A stretch of 64,000 nucleotides of DNA, taken from Gautieria morchelliformis. Its lineage: Eukaryota; Basidiomycota; Agaricomycetes; Gomphales; Gomphaceae. The notes beneath the pieces were generated by a model, which was not told where the DNA came from, ran no database searches, and was given only the letters and a program-made list of their open reading frames with translations. The DNA lies in contig WHVA01000457.1 of the NCBI GenBank assembly GCA_015179125.1, forward strand, positions 28,754 through 92,753, in the 5' to 3' direction. Below are positions 23,111 to 33,436 of the stretch, in pieces; within the stretch, counting starts at the first letter, position 1; each line of letters starts with the position of its first letter. The position numbers and the translations under genes were made by a program.

Positions 23111-24012
23111 GTACGTACGAGACGCTAGACTGTTCTACAATCAAGAAACTTCTTTCTGGGTAAAACTTTCTCTGTCAATGGGGTGAAATCTGGTGCATGC
23201 AACCTCCAACTACTATAGCTTCTCAAGTGATGTTTCCGTGTGAAGCGAGGTAGGCCAGCCGGTCGCATCGCTGTAGTCATTCTTACTTAGTAAAGCTTAT
23301 TTTAACTTTTTTTTTTCGTCAAGGGTGGGCTGCGACTACCAGGCCGTCCGATTCTTTTCGTTTGCCATGTGGTACAATTAATTAAATTAAGCCCGCGGCG
23401 GAGAATCGCGTCGCAGCGTGTAAGCGGTCACTGACATTGCAAGTGACGTACTACCTGCGCCATGACTAGACTGCATACGCCAGATATTGGAATACCGTGA
23501 CTGATGGCCTAGTCGCTTGTCCCGTACATGCAGAACTCGTGCAACACCCACTTGAATTTCGACACTCGCTAAGACTGTATATAGTTCTAATTCTGCAGTT
23601 CTAAAGGGTGGAACGAGCCATCAGAAAATCGTTCGCTGGCTACTGGGAAGACATTCGAAAGCTACACGACGCCCGGGGGCGACGCTCGGGAGTCGGATGT
23701 TGCTCGGTGAGCGGAGGTGAGATAGAAGTACACGCTGCGAGCATCGGAGGGGACGCCCTCCGGACGAGTTCCTGTGTAGCCTCGTGTCGCGGTTCCCAGC
23801 GCTAGCTTCTGGCCAACCCCAAGGCTTTTGGAGCTATCGCCGGAACCCACAGTCGGAGCGACTCCTCATCGTCGGACAGTACCGGCAGGAGTGTATGCTT
23901 ATTCCATATGCTGACGTGCGTGGATCTGGTGAGCTTTTGGCATGCGGCGTACGTGAGTGGAATACCGTCACGATGTTGCCGGATATATATATGGCTCCGC
24001 ATTCTCAGAATC

Positions 24013-24300
24013 TCAGATGGCTCTCAGTGGTGTAAACACCGGGACCGGGGTCTGCCAGCTGCCAGTTAGCGTTGTGGGTTTAACTTGGCAGGCTGTCAGA
24101 TGCATGGCTCTCACTGGCAGTGGTGTAAACACCGGGACCGGGGTCACGGTCTGCCAGCTGCCAGTTAGCGTTCTGGGTTTAACTTGGCAGGCTGCATTGA
24201 GTTACACTCAGGAGTCGCGAGTCCGAGTCCAGCTTATCTTATCGGGTTCCCATGAAGACGTGTAAACACCGGACCGGGTCTGCCAGCTGCTGCCAGTTAG
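24013..24300. repeat. imperfect tandem repeat, three units of about 80-90 bp
   Basis: Units share TGTAAACACCGGGACCGGGG, then CTGCCAGCTGCCAGTTAGCG and GGGTTTAACTTGGCAGGCTG. The third unit (about 24259) is degraded and leads directly into the 191 bp doublet. Confidence 0.75.
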
Positions 24301-24320
24301 CCGTTGTGGGTTTATATATG

Positions 24321-24702
24321 TAACTCAGGCTGCATTAAGAGTCAGGAGTCCGAGTGCAGTTTATCTTGTAAGGTTCCCATGAAGACACCAACGTGGACAT
24401 GGGGAATCAGGCACTGTTGCGGTGAGATCATGATATTGGAAGCACGTACCGCGTGTGATTCGACCATGTTCTCGACCTTGCACGGCGCGGCTCAGTATGA
24501 TAGCTTCTTACTAACTCAGGCTGCATTAAGAGTCAGGAGTCCGAGTGCAGTTTATCTTGTAAGGTTCCCATGAAGACACCAACGTGGACATGGGGAATCA
24601 GGCACTGTTGCGGTGAGATCATGATATTGGAAGCACGTACCGCGTGTGATTCGACCATGTTCTCGACCTTGCACGGCGCGGCTCAGTATGATAGCTTCTT
24701 AC
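24321..24702. repeat. 191 bp tandem doublet, apparently identical copies
   Basis: Copy 1 is 24321-24511 and copy 2 is 24512-24702, each starting TAACTCAGGCTGCATTAAGA and ending GTATGATAGCTTCTTA plus one or two bases. I found no internal difference by eye, so the duplication is recent or an assembly effect. Confidence 0.88.
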
Positions 24703-27700
24703 CAACGAGTGATGGGTCGCACTCGGGCTCGCGTTGATAGATAAGCGGGTGAGTATCGCAAGTGTGCCTCAGCTCAGCCAAAATGTTGACAGTACTGATT
24801 GATCTCAGTATTGAATCTGAGCCTTAACTTTCAACTGCAGTATCATATCAGGGCTGCAGTGGCCGTCCTGAACGTCGTGATCACCTGGCCAGATGCACTA
24901 CCTGGTGGATGTCCCCTAGATAGTGATGAGTAGGAGATCCGGTCCTAGCTCTAGCTGCCAGCAGGGCCAGGTACTATAGGGCGCGAGTGACGTCTCGCTG
25001 ACCTTGTATACTTATTGTGGGAGGCCATGTGTATTACCATATATTTACTGTTACCTATCTGAAGGGGGGCATCCTGTTTGAAAAAATAAATTGTGGCACA
25101 AGCATCAAGTAGTCGGCAGAGTTGCGTCAAGTTAGACCCCTCAGGCTATCCTCAGGAGAGAAGTATGGCACTGCGCCATTATTCTGTGCAGTCGGTCCTC
25201 ATGCGCATATGATATTGCCCACTGGCGCCGACGTCGAAATCCTGCTCTCATCGCGAGACCCAGGCAAACCGCAGCTGGGTAAGCTGCATTTGGCGCTTTT
25301 GATTGTACAGTGTTGATGGCCAGAAGCCGCCGCCAGGTTTATGTTACCTACGAGTGAGAGACGCCGCCCACGGGTACGTCGTATTCTTGCAACAATATCC
25401 ATGAAGTTACCGAAGGGGCACGAGTTGGTGACTGTAATTCAGCGTCCTGTTTAGACATGTGTCAGTATATATTAAGTTCAAATTTTATACCTCGGAGTCC
25501 GGTGACTATAATTCATTGTCCTGTTTTGACATGTGTTACGTGTATAATAAGTCAGTTTTTATACCCTCAGACTTCGATCGGAGACTGCAATCATATCGGC
25601 CTGTGTCTCCGACTGATAGAAAAAGAGAGAAGGGACAAGTTATTCATGATCCGATTAGGAAGACAGCAGCTTCCCAACCAGGGATCGAATGGAGGATGAT
25701 TGGTTTGATTGTTGTAAGCCTGTGAGACACTCAATACTGCCACTCCGATATCCAAGCCGGAGGCTGCAATGTGACCAGAGCGGATGGAATAGGAGGGTGG
25801 CACATAAATCTGTCGTTTGCTTATAAACACGAGGTATGCAATGCGTCTGCCAGACTCCAGTGGCCCGGGCGGCGCGGCGGATGAGACGAATGGTCCCTTG
25901 CCAGTCGGAGGTGCTAGTTATAGATGAATTAGAATCAATTGACCCGCATCATACAATTAATGGGACTCAATTGCTGAATTGGAGTCAAGTCCTGGAACAC
26001 TGGGTACCAGACAGAAGGGCCTTCCGGCCGGCGGGCGGCATGCCGCGGCGTCGGTTCACTGGCAGTAAGGTTCTTCGACGAACGTTTTGAGTAGCGAGCC
26101 TTGTAAAAGCTTTCGCTGCACATCCTTCAGTGTGAACCATGTCCCCACTGCCGCACCGTGCGTGCTGCATGCACCGCGACATGACCATGTCCACTTTAGT
26201 AGTACGGCACCCGGCATCACATGCACAACGATCACAACTTTTTATTTTATCTTTCTCATCGATTTATTCGACCTCAGGCTAAGCATGTGGTGTGGTGGTC
26301 GCTACTCGCATTGTACCTACATGGGTGGGCCTTCCCCCTCGCTCCCTGGGGCTCCCATCCCCCTCAGATTGCGTCCTCGAGTGGCCCGGGGCTGACGATC
26401 ACGGCAACTTATTCACCAGGGTCCAGTGCTGAGTGGAATTCTTCGTTTGTGCATTGCTAACTTGAGAACTTCCGGCAGGTGGTTTCCACTGGGTGGCTCT
26501 GTCTGACGGTACTTTGAGTACGGTGTCGCATCAGGTCGAGACTCGCACTCAGGCTGGCATCCGGCGACGTTGCACTTATGACGAGGTGTGCGAGATGATA
26601 CCGAGTACATCGGGGCAGGAAATACACATGATGTACGGCGGACCGGCGGTACGTGGCTTGATGCAGTCCATCTAGATTTACGCTCACGATCATTCTGCTA
26701 GACTCTCGTGGACGTGAATAGATGTTTTACAGTCCTTATCAGATACTTCTGCTTGGGCTAATGCTTGTCGACACATGGTACAAACCGCTCTTCCCTATGC
26801 ACATACACATATCTTATATGTCCACAGCATCGATCAACACAGTATTATCTGAACAAGTGAGGTTCTGCCCCTTGCTACTTTTGTCGAGAGCTTATGGCAG
26901 TTGTAGGAATATTTGTTGATTGCTCACGTATAACTGTGCCACCTTATCCAAATTTCAAATCTGGCACGTGTGTCTTTTGCTCTCTGATGCATATAGGCTT
27001 ACAGAGCTGAAGGGGTACCGTTGCTTTCCTGCCATTGGTAGATCTTATCACCATCATCCGTATGTATGTATGCATTGTACCAGCAAAGCCAAAAAAAAAG
27101 GTAGGTTCGGTGATGTACCGTGACATGCAGTCAACCGAAGCTGTGGTAAATGATAGCTTAGGCTTACACAACCATTTCCCAAGTCGACTTATATTTTAGT
27201 CTACCGGTGCACACGTGGGACTCATGTCTCAACCAACTGGTGTAACAAGACCTAATCCTCTCCCAGGCATCATGATCTTGCCGGGGTGCTACGGGTCTAT
27301 CTATAGCACCACATGCAATGATGGTACTCCGTAGTGGGTGAGTGGATATCTTTGCCTATGTAATGAAAAATTGAATGCTTCGAGATGCTGGACAGTGCAA
27401 TATTGATGGCCACTGGGTTCCAAGGTACGTTCGGCAGTGATATGCATGCAACGTGCTGACTGACCAAGTTTTTCCTTAACTAAGCTGTCTACTTTGACCT
27501 TACTTGTTATAGGTTGTGTACACGAGTAAGATCCCGTGGCTTTTCTTTGGCACCTGTCTTACTGTAAAGGTGTTCTTCAGGCACGTTCAAGACGTACCTC
27601 TTTCTCACCCGCTTCATGCTGATTTGTTGGCATACTCTTCTGTAGAGACGGAGCCGCGTGCTGCCTGCGGCAGTGGACAGCGTGTGAGTGTCCCACCTGT

Positions 27701-27847
27701 TTTCCATGCACTGTGTTACTAATAACTTACAACTAAGGTTTGGTATTTCACCACGATGTCGTATATACGCTATTCTCCGTGTAGCTCGTAGTTAATAGAC
27801 CCACCTTCATTATCACCAACATTCATGTGTCGGATAGAACCCAGATA
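24703..27847. other. intergenic, no gene seen
   Basis: Only short frames without recognisable domains are present. A diverged direct repeat of about 65 bp occurs at 25433-25495 and 25499-25562 (GTGACTGTAATTCAGCGTCC and GTGACTATAATTCATTGTCC). It may include fragments of old transposons that I cannot identify. Confidence 0.45.
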
Positions 27848-29090
27848 TATATACGTGTCCTCAGACTGTCAGCTTTTTTTAAAGGAGAGCCTAATAGGCT
27901 GCCTTGTCGCATGTCGGTCGCGCTAAAGCTGTGCGCCAATCGAGCCCCGACCTCAGGCGCGTGCACGCCAGCGGGGTGTCATGCCCTCGCACCGGCGGCA
28001 GCCCCTAGCCAGCAGATGGTGGATTCTTCGTTCCGGCGGGGGTGGAAGGTGGTAGAATTAGACGCAGACGCCGAGGTAGAGTACGGCTCCTGGTGCGTGT
28101 TGTACGGAGCAGCAGGGGACGCAGACGCGGATCTTGAACTGGATGTGTCGATAGACTTTCCGGTTCTTACGACGGGTGGCAGATCCAGACTCGGACATTT
28201 CCACGGACTCCTGCCGCAAGCGCACCATGGGATACGAAGTCGGAAGCGACGTGGCTGTCTCCATGCCCGCCCGCTGCGCCTGCGCATATTGGCCCTGATG
28301 CTGCGTAGGCGGTTGAGTGCGACTCGGAAGTGTATGGGTGTTCTGAACGAGCCGGTGACTTGGTGGGACGCGGATGCGGCTGGGGAATAGACCCGCGACT
28401 GATGATAAGCCTAGTGCGAGTGAGCAAAATCAGAAAGGTTCTGATAAAATACAAAGTGGGTGGAGTAGAGACCGCCGCATACTGGTCTTTCTAGAACATG
28501 GATGCCACACGAGTGCGGCACCTGGAGGCACCGGGCTACGGTGGAGATCGAGATACACAGGACATGGGTGCATACTCACCAAGGCTAAAAACATTCAGAG
28601 GGAGATGAGAGGAGGAAGTACAGTATTTGAAAAGCTCATGATATGTTGCACGCCAGCTTGATACACATGCATGGAAAAGAACGTCTATGTTATCATACTG
28701 AACATGTACTCGACTATATCAGGAATGCTCAGCTGCAATGCAGAAAGTCAGGTATGTGGAACATACCTTACATTTTACTGAGATGGGAGTTTTGTGCTCA
28801 AGATGTTTGAACAGGCAGTTGACCTGAGGCAAAGTTGACACCAGGTCATTATATAGTATATTCCGGTATCTACCGTCCAACAAAGCCATGATCCATGAAA
28901 ATGAAATGGATTAAATAGACATATTGTGCAGGACATCGACGGAAGGCTGCCGTCCTGTGTTCAAAGGTTCAAGATCAACCAACCAGGGCTAGCAGCGTCG
29001 AAGTTCCTGTTGGGTACGTCCATGCCTTCCGAAGAGACTCCCATTCATTGGTTGAACTGTTGACTGCTTTCAGGCGATATGCATGGCCGA
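27848..29090 (+). repeat. segmental duplication R, copy 1 (left arm of an inverted pair)
   Basis: Reads from TGTCCTCAGACTGTCAGC to GCGATATGCATGGCC. It is repeated inverted at 30893-32076 and again (split by Copia-2) at 42025-42912 plus 48513-48562. It carries gene-like frames on both strands. One (minus) has a low-complexity stretch reading TSSSRSASASPAAPYNTHQE preceded by QGQYAQAQRAGMETAT. The other (plus) ends near DIDGRLPSCVQRFKIN and SLVELLTAFRRYAW. Copy 1 has about 90 bp near 27895-27985 that copy 2 lacks. I do not recognise the gene(s). Confidence 0.85.
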
Positions 29091-29462
29091 CAGGTACCAC
29101 GGTTACTCGCAGCTGTTGCGCTAGGTGACACCAGCAACCATCGGATCCGTCGCAGGAGTAGGAACCTCGTATGATGGCGCTACAATCGAGTCGCTTGCCG
29201 GTCACTTCCGTCTTACTTTCGGTAACTTCGGTAACTTTCGGTGTGCTAACGTAAGCCGGCGATGTGGTAATAAGCCGGCGACGCGTACGAGACACAAGGG
29301 CAATACTTAGAACAACGGCGAGAAATATACAAGGCGCGCAGCCAAGTACAAGGCACTCCTTGTACTTTGCAGGACAAGGACTTTAGTATAATTAGACTAT
29401 TCTATGTATTTAAGTCAGCGACTCATGTCGCTGTCGGGATCATAACGAACTACCGACCTACA
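29091..29462 (+). repeat. LTR-Y-related repeat, copy 1
   Basis: Starts CAGGTACCACGGTTACTCGC and ends ACTACCGACCTACA. The second half (AAGCCGGCGACGCGTACGAG, then TATTTAAGTCAGCGACTC) resembles family Y LTRs. The first half is different. Copies occur at 32632-32925 (3' truncated) and 48563-48908. Confidence 0.7.
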
Positions 29463-29750
29463 AGATACTCAACCCGCAGTAGTGGTGCGCTACTTGATAC
29501 TGGCTCCGGAAAGCACTAGTGGCCGTGATCGTGGTATTTATGCATGTGAGTAGAGTAGCGTTGATCCCAACACGACTCATATAATCTAACTGGCGACCAG
29601 TCATCCATCCTGCGGGGTCGATGTCAAAGTCTGAACCACTGCTGCTTAGAGAGGGCCGGTGGATCTCGTGCCATTCACAGTAGGGCCATACTGAAAGTGG
29701 CAAAAGGTATGAGGAAGTACGCTAAGTGGCTGTTCAAAGATATATACCTC

Positions 29751-29936
29751 GTCGCCCCTATAATACCTAGGCTCAATGTAGATGGGGTAAAATGCGTATG
29801 GGAATGGGCGTCCGCCGTAAAAAGACCCGTATTCCCCGTAGAAAGCTACGGGGGATACGGGTCCTTTTACGGCGGACGCCCATCCCCATACGCGTTTTAC
29901 CCTGTATACATCGAACCTGGATATTGCTGGGGTGAC
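29751..29936. repeat. hairpin P1, 91 bp inverted repeat with 4 bp loop
   Basis: Left arm 29751-29841 and right arm 29846-29936 are reverse complements at roughly 80 percent. The central 50 bp are nearly exact and most differences are transitions. Both arms encode the same YGSFYGGRP..PYAFYP peptide, head to head. Confidence 0.9.
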
Positions 29937-30072
29937 GAAACTCTGGAAGCGCCACCCGAGAGACGACCAGCAAAGAGAGATCCACTTGGAACACGGACCC
30001 ACCCCCACGAGAGGATGAGGAAGCACTCAGCATGCTTTTTGAAGTAGAGGCGACGCCAAATGAGGGCCCTTT

Positions 30073-30200
30073 CGAGCCACTCTTGCTGGAAGATGACGAA
30101 CTTGAACCTGGTTTGCTGCCTCCAGAGCTTCCCCCATGGCCGCAGCTCTGGAGGCAGCAAACCGGGTTCAAGTTCATCATCTTCCAGCAAGAGTGGCTCG
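30073..30200. repeat. hairpin P2, 57 bp inverted repeat with 14 bp loop
   Basis: Left arm 30073-30129 and right arm 30144-30200 differ at about two positions. Both encode SGGSKPGSSSSSSSKSGS, one on each strand. Confidence 0.93.
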
Positions 30201-30599
30201 TAGTATCTTGCTTTGATAAAATAACTATGTATTCCATCTTTCTATAAATATACGGAAATCTAATATTCAAGAAGAGATACTTACCAAGACACGAACCCTC
30301 CACAGTGCATATATGCACCGCCGCTCGCGCCAGATGGTACAGATACGAAGCTATCTTATCTTCCGCGTAGATAAGATACAGACGCGATTGGAAAACTTTG
30401 ACGCTCCGACCACCACCACCCAAAAGAGGCGCAAACAGTATTTCTTTGGTATCAGCAGGCAGTAGTTTCACTATCATGGACACAGAACTTTGTCTAGTCG
30501 ATTGAGCTTCGTCGGGAGTACGCAACAGAAAATAATGGTACTAGAATACCACACCACAGAAACTATCCATGCACGTGCTTGGCAGGCCAGAGGGATTAG

Positions 30600-30960
30600 A
30601 CACATTAGTGCATCGAGCAGCCCAGCATCCTGACGGACAAGTGCTCATGCGGCATGTACGCCAGCCCTTTCCTGCTCCTCCCAACGGGCCCTGCGCTTGT
30701 TCTCCGCCTCCCTATCCTGCTGTGCCTGGGCCGCCTTCTCCGCCTGGGCTGCCAACCACCGTTCCTCCCACTGTCGCTCCTCCTCTTCCGACACAGGCGT
30801 CGCGCGCCCACTTTCGACAATAGCTCTTTTCTGCTCTCGCTCCTCCTCCATCTGGCGTCGCCTCTGTGCTTCCTCCTGCCGCCATGCATATCGCCTGAAA
30901 GTAGTCAACAGTTCAACCAATGAATGGGAGTCTCTTCGGAAGGCATGGACGTACCCAACA
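30600..30960 (-). pseudogene. coiled-coil Glu/Arg/Gln-rich gene fragment
   Basis: Minus-strand frame continuous with segment R copy 2: SHSLVELLTTFRRYAWRQ, then EEAQRRRQMEEEREQKRA, SEEEERQWEERWLAAQAEK and DREAENKRRARWEEQERAG. It is a charged, heptad-like helix. The R copies at 29.07 and 48.55 kb lose this frame right after RRYAW, so this copy keeps the longer original version. I cannot name the gene. Confidence 0.5.
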
Positions 30961-32076
30961 GGAACTTAGACGCTGCTAGCCCTGGTTGGTTGATCTTGAA
31001 CCTTTGAACACAGGACGGCAGCCTTCCGTCGATGTCCTGCACAATATGTCTATTTAATCCATTTCATTTTCATGGATCATGGCTTTGTTGGACGGTAGAT
31101 ACCGGAATATACTATATAATGACCTGGACTCAACTTTGCCTCAGGTCAACTGCCTGTTCAAACATCTTGAGCACAAAACTCCCGTCTCAGTAAAATGTAA
31201 GGTATGTTCCACACACCTGACTTTCTGCATTGCAGCTGAGCATTCTTGATATAGTCGAGTACATGTTCAGTATGATAACATAGACGTTCTTTTCCAGGCA
31301 TGTGTATCAAGCTGGCGTGCAACACCTCATGAGCTTTTCAAGCACTGTACTTCCTCCTCTCATCTCCCTCTGAATGTTTTTAGCCTTGGTGAGTATGCAC
31401 TCATGTCCTGTGTATCTCGATGTCCACCGTAGCCCGGTGCCTCCGGGTGCCACACTCGTGTGGTATCCATGTTCTAGAAAGACCAGTATGGGGCGGTTTC
31501 TACTCCACCCACTTTGGATTTTATCTTCGTTTCAGAACCTTTCTGATTTACGCTCACTCGCACTAGGCATATCATCAGCCGCGGGTCTATTCCCCAGCCG
31601 CATCCGTGTCCCACAAAGTCCCCGGCACGTTCAGAACATCCATACACTTCCGAGTCGCGCCCGACCGCCTACGCAGCATCAGGGCCAATATGCGCAGGCG
31701 CAGCGGGCGGGCATGGAGACAGCCACGGGCTTCGCTTCCGACTTCATATCCCATGGTGCACCAGGGGCAGGAGTCCGTGGCAATGTCCGGGTCTGGATCT
31801 GCCAGCGAGACCCGCTCCCGTCGTAAGGACCGGAAATTGGTCTATCGACATATCCAGTTGAATAATCCGCATCTGCGTCCCCTGCTTCTCCGTACAACAC
31901 GCGCCAAGGGCCGTACTCTACCTCCGCGTCTGCGTCTAATTCTACCACCTTCCACCCCCCGACGGAACGAAGAGTCCACCATCTGCTGGCTAGGGGACTG
32001 CCGCCGGTGTCGAGGGCATGACACCCCGCTGGTGTCTCTCCTTTAAAAAAAGCTGACAGCCTGAGGACACGTACCG
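30893..32076 (-). repeat. segmental duplication R, copy 2 (inverted arm)
   Basis: Reverse-complement copy of 27848-29090, from GCATATCGCCTGAAAGTAG to CTGACAGCCTGAGGACACG. Similarity is high along its length with small indels. Together with copy 1 it forms a ~1.2 kb inverted repeat around a ~1.8 kb centre (29091-30892). Confidence 0.87.
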
Positions 32077-32089
32077 GGTAATTACGGTG

Positions 32090-32718
32090 CTCGGGTATCA
32101 AAGATTACAGAACAATTACGCCGCAAACGCAAGGAAATGGCCATGTCCTATCTACGCTCCCGCAGACAGCTGGAGGATCTCCTCTCAACGACTCAGGTCT
32201 CTTGAAACTGTTCAGGCGACTCTGCTACAAGTAGAAAGCGTTGCTGGTGACATTGAAGTGCGCTGTGGTCTGTCGTCTATCACCGTCCATACTGAAGCCA
32301 TCTTCAAATTATGAAAGCTTATGAAACCTCAACTATGACGCTTAAAACTTTACTTGCTCACCCTTCCCTGAATAGGGACAAAATTGACGAAACGATGGAA
32401 GCTCTGGCAGAAGCTGCGGCTGATCATGCTGAGATTGATGAGGCAATCAAGCTGGGTGGAGAAGGCATCGCAGCAGCTGCTGGCGTTGCAATAGACGAAG
32501 ACGATATGCAGAAGGAACTAGAACAAATGATAGAAGAGAAAGAGAAGGAGGAGGCAGAAGAGAGGGAAAGGGAGAAGGAGAGGGAGAGGGAGAGGGAGAG
32601 GGAAGAAGCCAAGGCGCGACAAGAGATGGAGCGGGAGGTACCACGGTTACTCGCAGCTGTTGCGCTAGGTGACACCAGCAACCATCGGATCCGTCGCAGG
32701 AGTAGGAACCTCGTATGA
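32090..32718 (+). pseudogene. Snf7-domain (Chm7/CHMP7-like ESCRT-III) gene fragment
   Basis: Reads KITEQLRRKRKEMAMSYLRS, RRQLEDLLS, a frameshift near 32192, RLRSLETVQATLLQVES, VAGDIE, then a probable intron. It continues MKAYETSTMTLKTLLAHPSL, NRDKIDETMEALAEAAADH, AIDEDDMQKELEQMIEEK and a long EREKERERERE tract. The helix order and the motif around LETVQ, MKAYE and ELEQM match the Snf7 core of Chm7-type ESCRT-III proteins, which act in membrane remodelling and nuclear-envelope surveillance. The N-terminal part is missing (replaced by segment R), and the C-terminus runs into an LTR-like repeat at about 32632. It is a captured or left-behind fragment, not a working gene. Confidence 0.7.
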
Positions 32719-32925
32719 TGGCGCTACAATCGAGTCGCTTGCCGGTCACTTCCGTCTTACTTTCGGTAACTTTCGGTGTGCTAACGTAAGCCGGCGACGC
32801 GTACGAGACACAAGGGCAATACTTAGAACAACGGCGAGAAATATACAAGGCGCGCAGCCAAGTACAAGGCACTCCTTGTACTTTGCAGGACAAGGACTTT
32901 AGTATAATTAGACTATTCTATATGG
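32632..32925 (+). repeat. LTR-Y-related repeat, copy 2 (3' truncated)
   Basis: Same start (GGTACCACGGTTACTCGCAG) as 29091 and 48563. It stops at GACTATTCTAT, where the other copies continue GTATTTAAGTCAGC. It is fused in frame to the Snf7 fragment for about 27 codons. Confidence 0.7.
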
Positions 32926-32950
32926 AAAGCCAGACTGGACAGCTCCACTT

Positions 32951-33159
32951 TTAGCCGCCGCGCCATTGTTTCGGTGACGATTTATCAGCGGATGGGTCGG
33001 CATGAAGCCTTAGACCCCAGACATCATAATAAACACAGGTCTTGGGGTGAAATAAAGGTGTACGGTGAAAAAATAAATGATCATGTGCTACTCCGTATAG
33101 GCCATGACAAAAAGACGAGAGTCTGGTGGGGTGGACAAGACTAGGATAGGGCAGATCAA
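32951..33159 (-). pseudogene. host reading frame split by Copia-1, 3' part
   Basis: On minus, directly from the Copia-1 border: LPYPSLVHPTRLSSFCHG, LYGVAHDHLFFHRTPLF, VYYDVWGLRLHADPSADKSS, ending QWRGG and TAA at 32951. Joined across the ATCAA target duplication, it continues the frame found at 40196-40345. I do not recognise the protein. The fact that the frame reads through the restored junction supports a real exon. Confidence 0.55.
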
Positions 33160-33235
33160 TGTAGTGATCAGAGGATTGAGGCCGGTAAGCGGAGAACGCA
33201 GGGTCGTGACCGATGCACGGACACATAGTTAGGTA

Positions 33236-33427
33236 GCCACGGTCAAGCTTGACCGTGGCAGTATATTAGTCCAAGCATGTCTAGTCGTACTTCAGTGAAT
33301 CGACCATTCACTGAGGTATGTACCATTTCTGTGTACCGAGTCGGGCGGTAGCTTACATTCTGTCTGTAGCTACTTCGTCTCCAGGTACAGTAATAATACA
33401 CGCTCAGTGAATCGACCATTCACTGAG
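33236..33427. repeat. three palindromes inside the Copia-1 5' LTR
   Basis: A perfect 24 bp palindrome lies at 33236-33259 (GCCACGGTCAAG and its complement). Two AGTGAATCGACCATTCACT hairpins lie near 33292-33313 and 33403-33427. All three are kept in the 3' LTR (near 39489, 39545 and 40137). Confidence 0.9.
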
Positions 33428-33436
33428 CTACTTCGT

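Larger units (their letters stand above)
29463..30250 (-). pseudogene. broken gene H, Ser/Gly-rich and YGG-type low-complexity protein, with two self-inverted exons
   Basis: On minus the pieces run GGSKPGSSSSSSSKSGSKG, FGVASTSKSMLSASSSSRGG, then (other frame) SGSLFAGRLSGGAS, YGSFYGGRPFPYAFYPIYIE and RYYRGDE. An intron follows from GTATATATC to CACTTTCAG (about 29752-29697), spliced to YGPTVNGTRSTGPL, then WMTGRQLDYMSRVGINATLL. Composition resembles secreted fungal Ser/Gly and YGG proteins of unknown role, but I see no signal peptide. Two stretches are duplicated in inverted orientation (29751-29936 and 30073-30200), which destroys the frame. A second, more reduced copy is at 49136-49674. Confidence 0.6.

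Noticed and set aside
22350-24702. Possible CRISPR-like array of repeats
   Set aside because: Units are 80-250 bp tandem copies without constant short repeats and unique spacers; eukaryotic context.
29751-29936. Hairpin arm differences as proof of RIP
   Set aside because: Most differences are transitions, but they fall in both directions, so a RIP signature is not shown.
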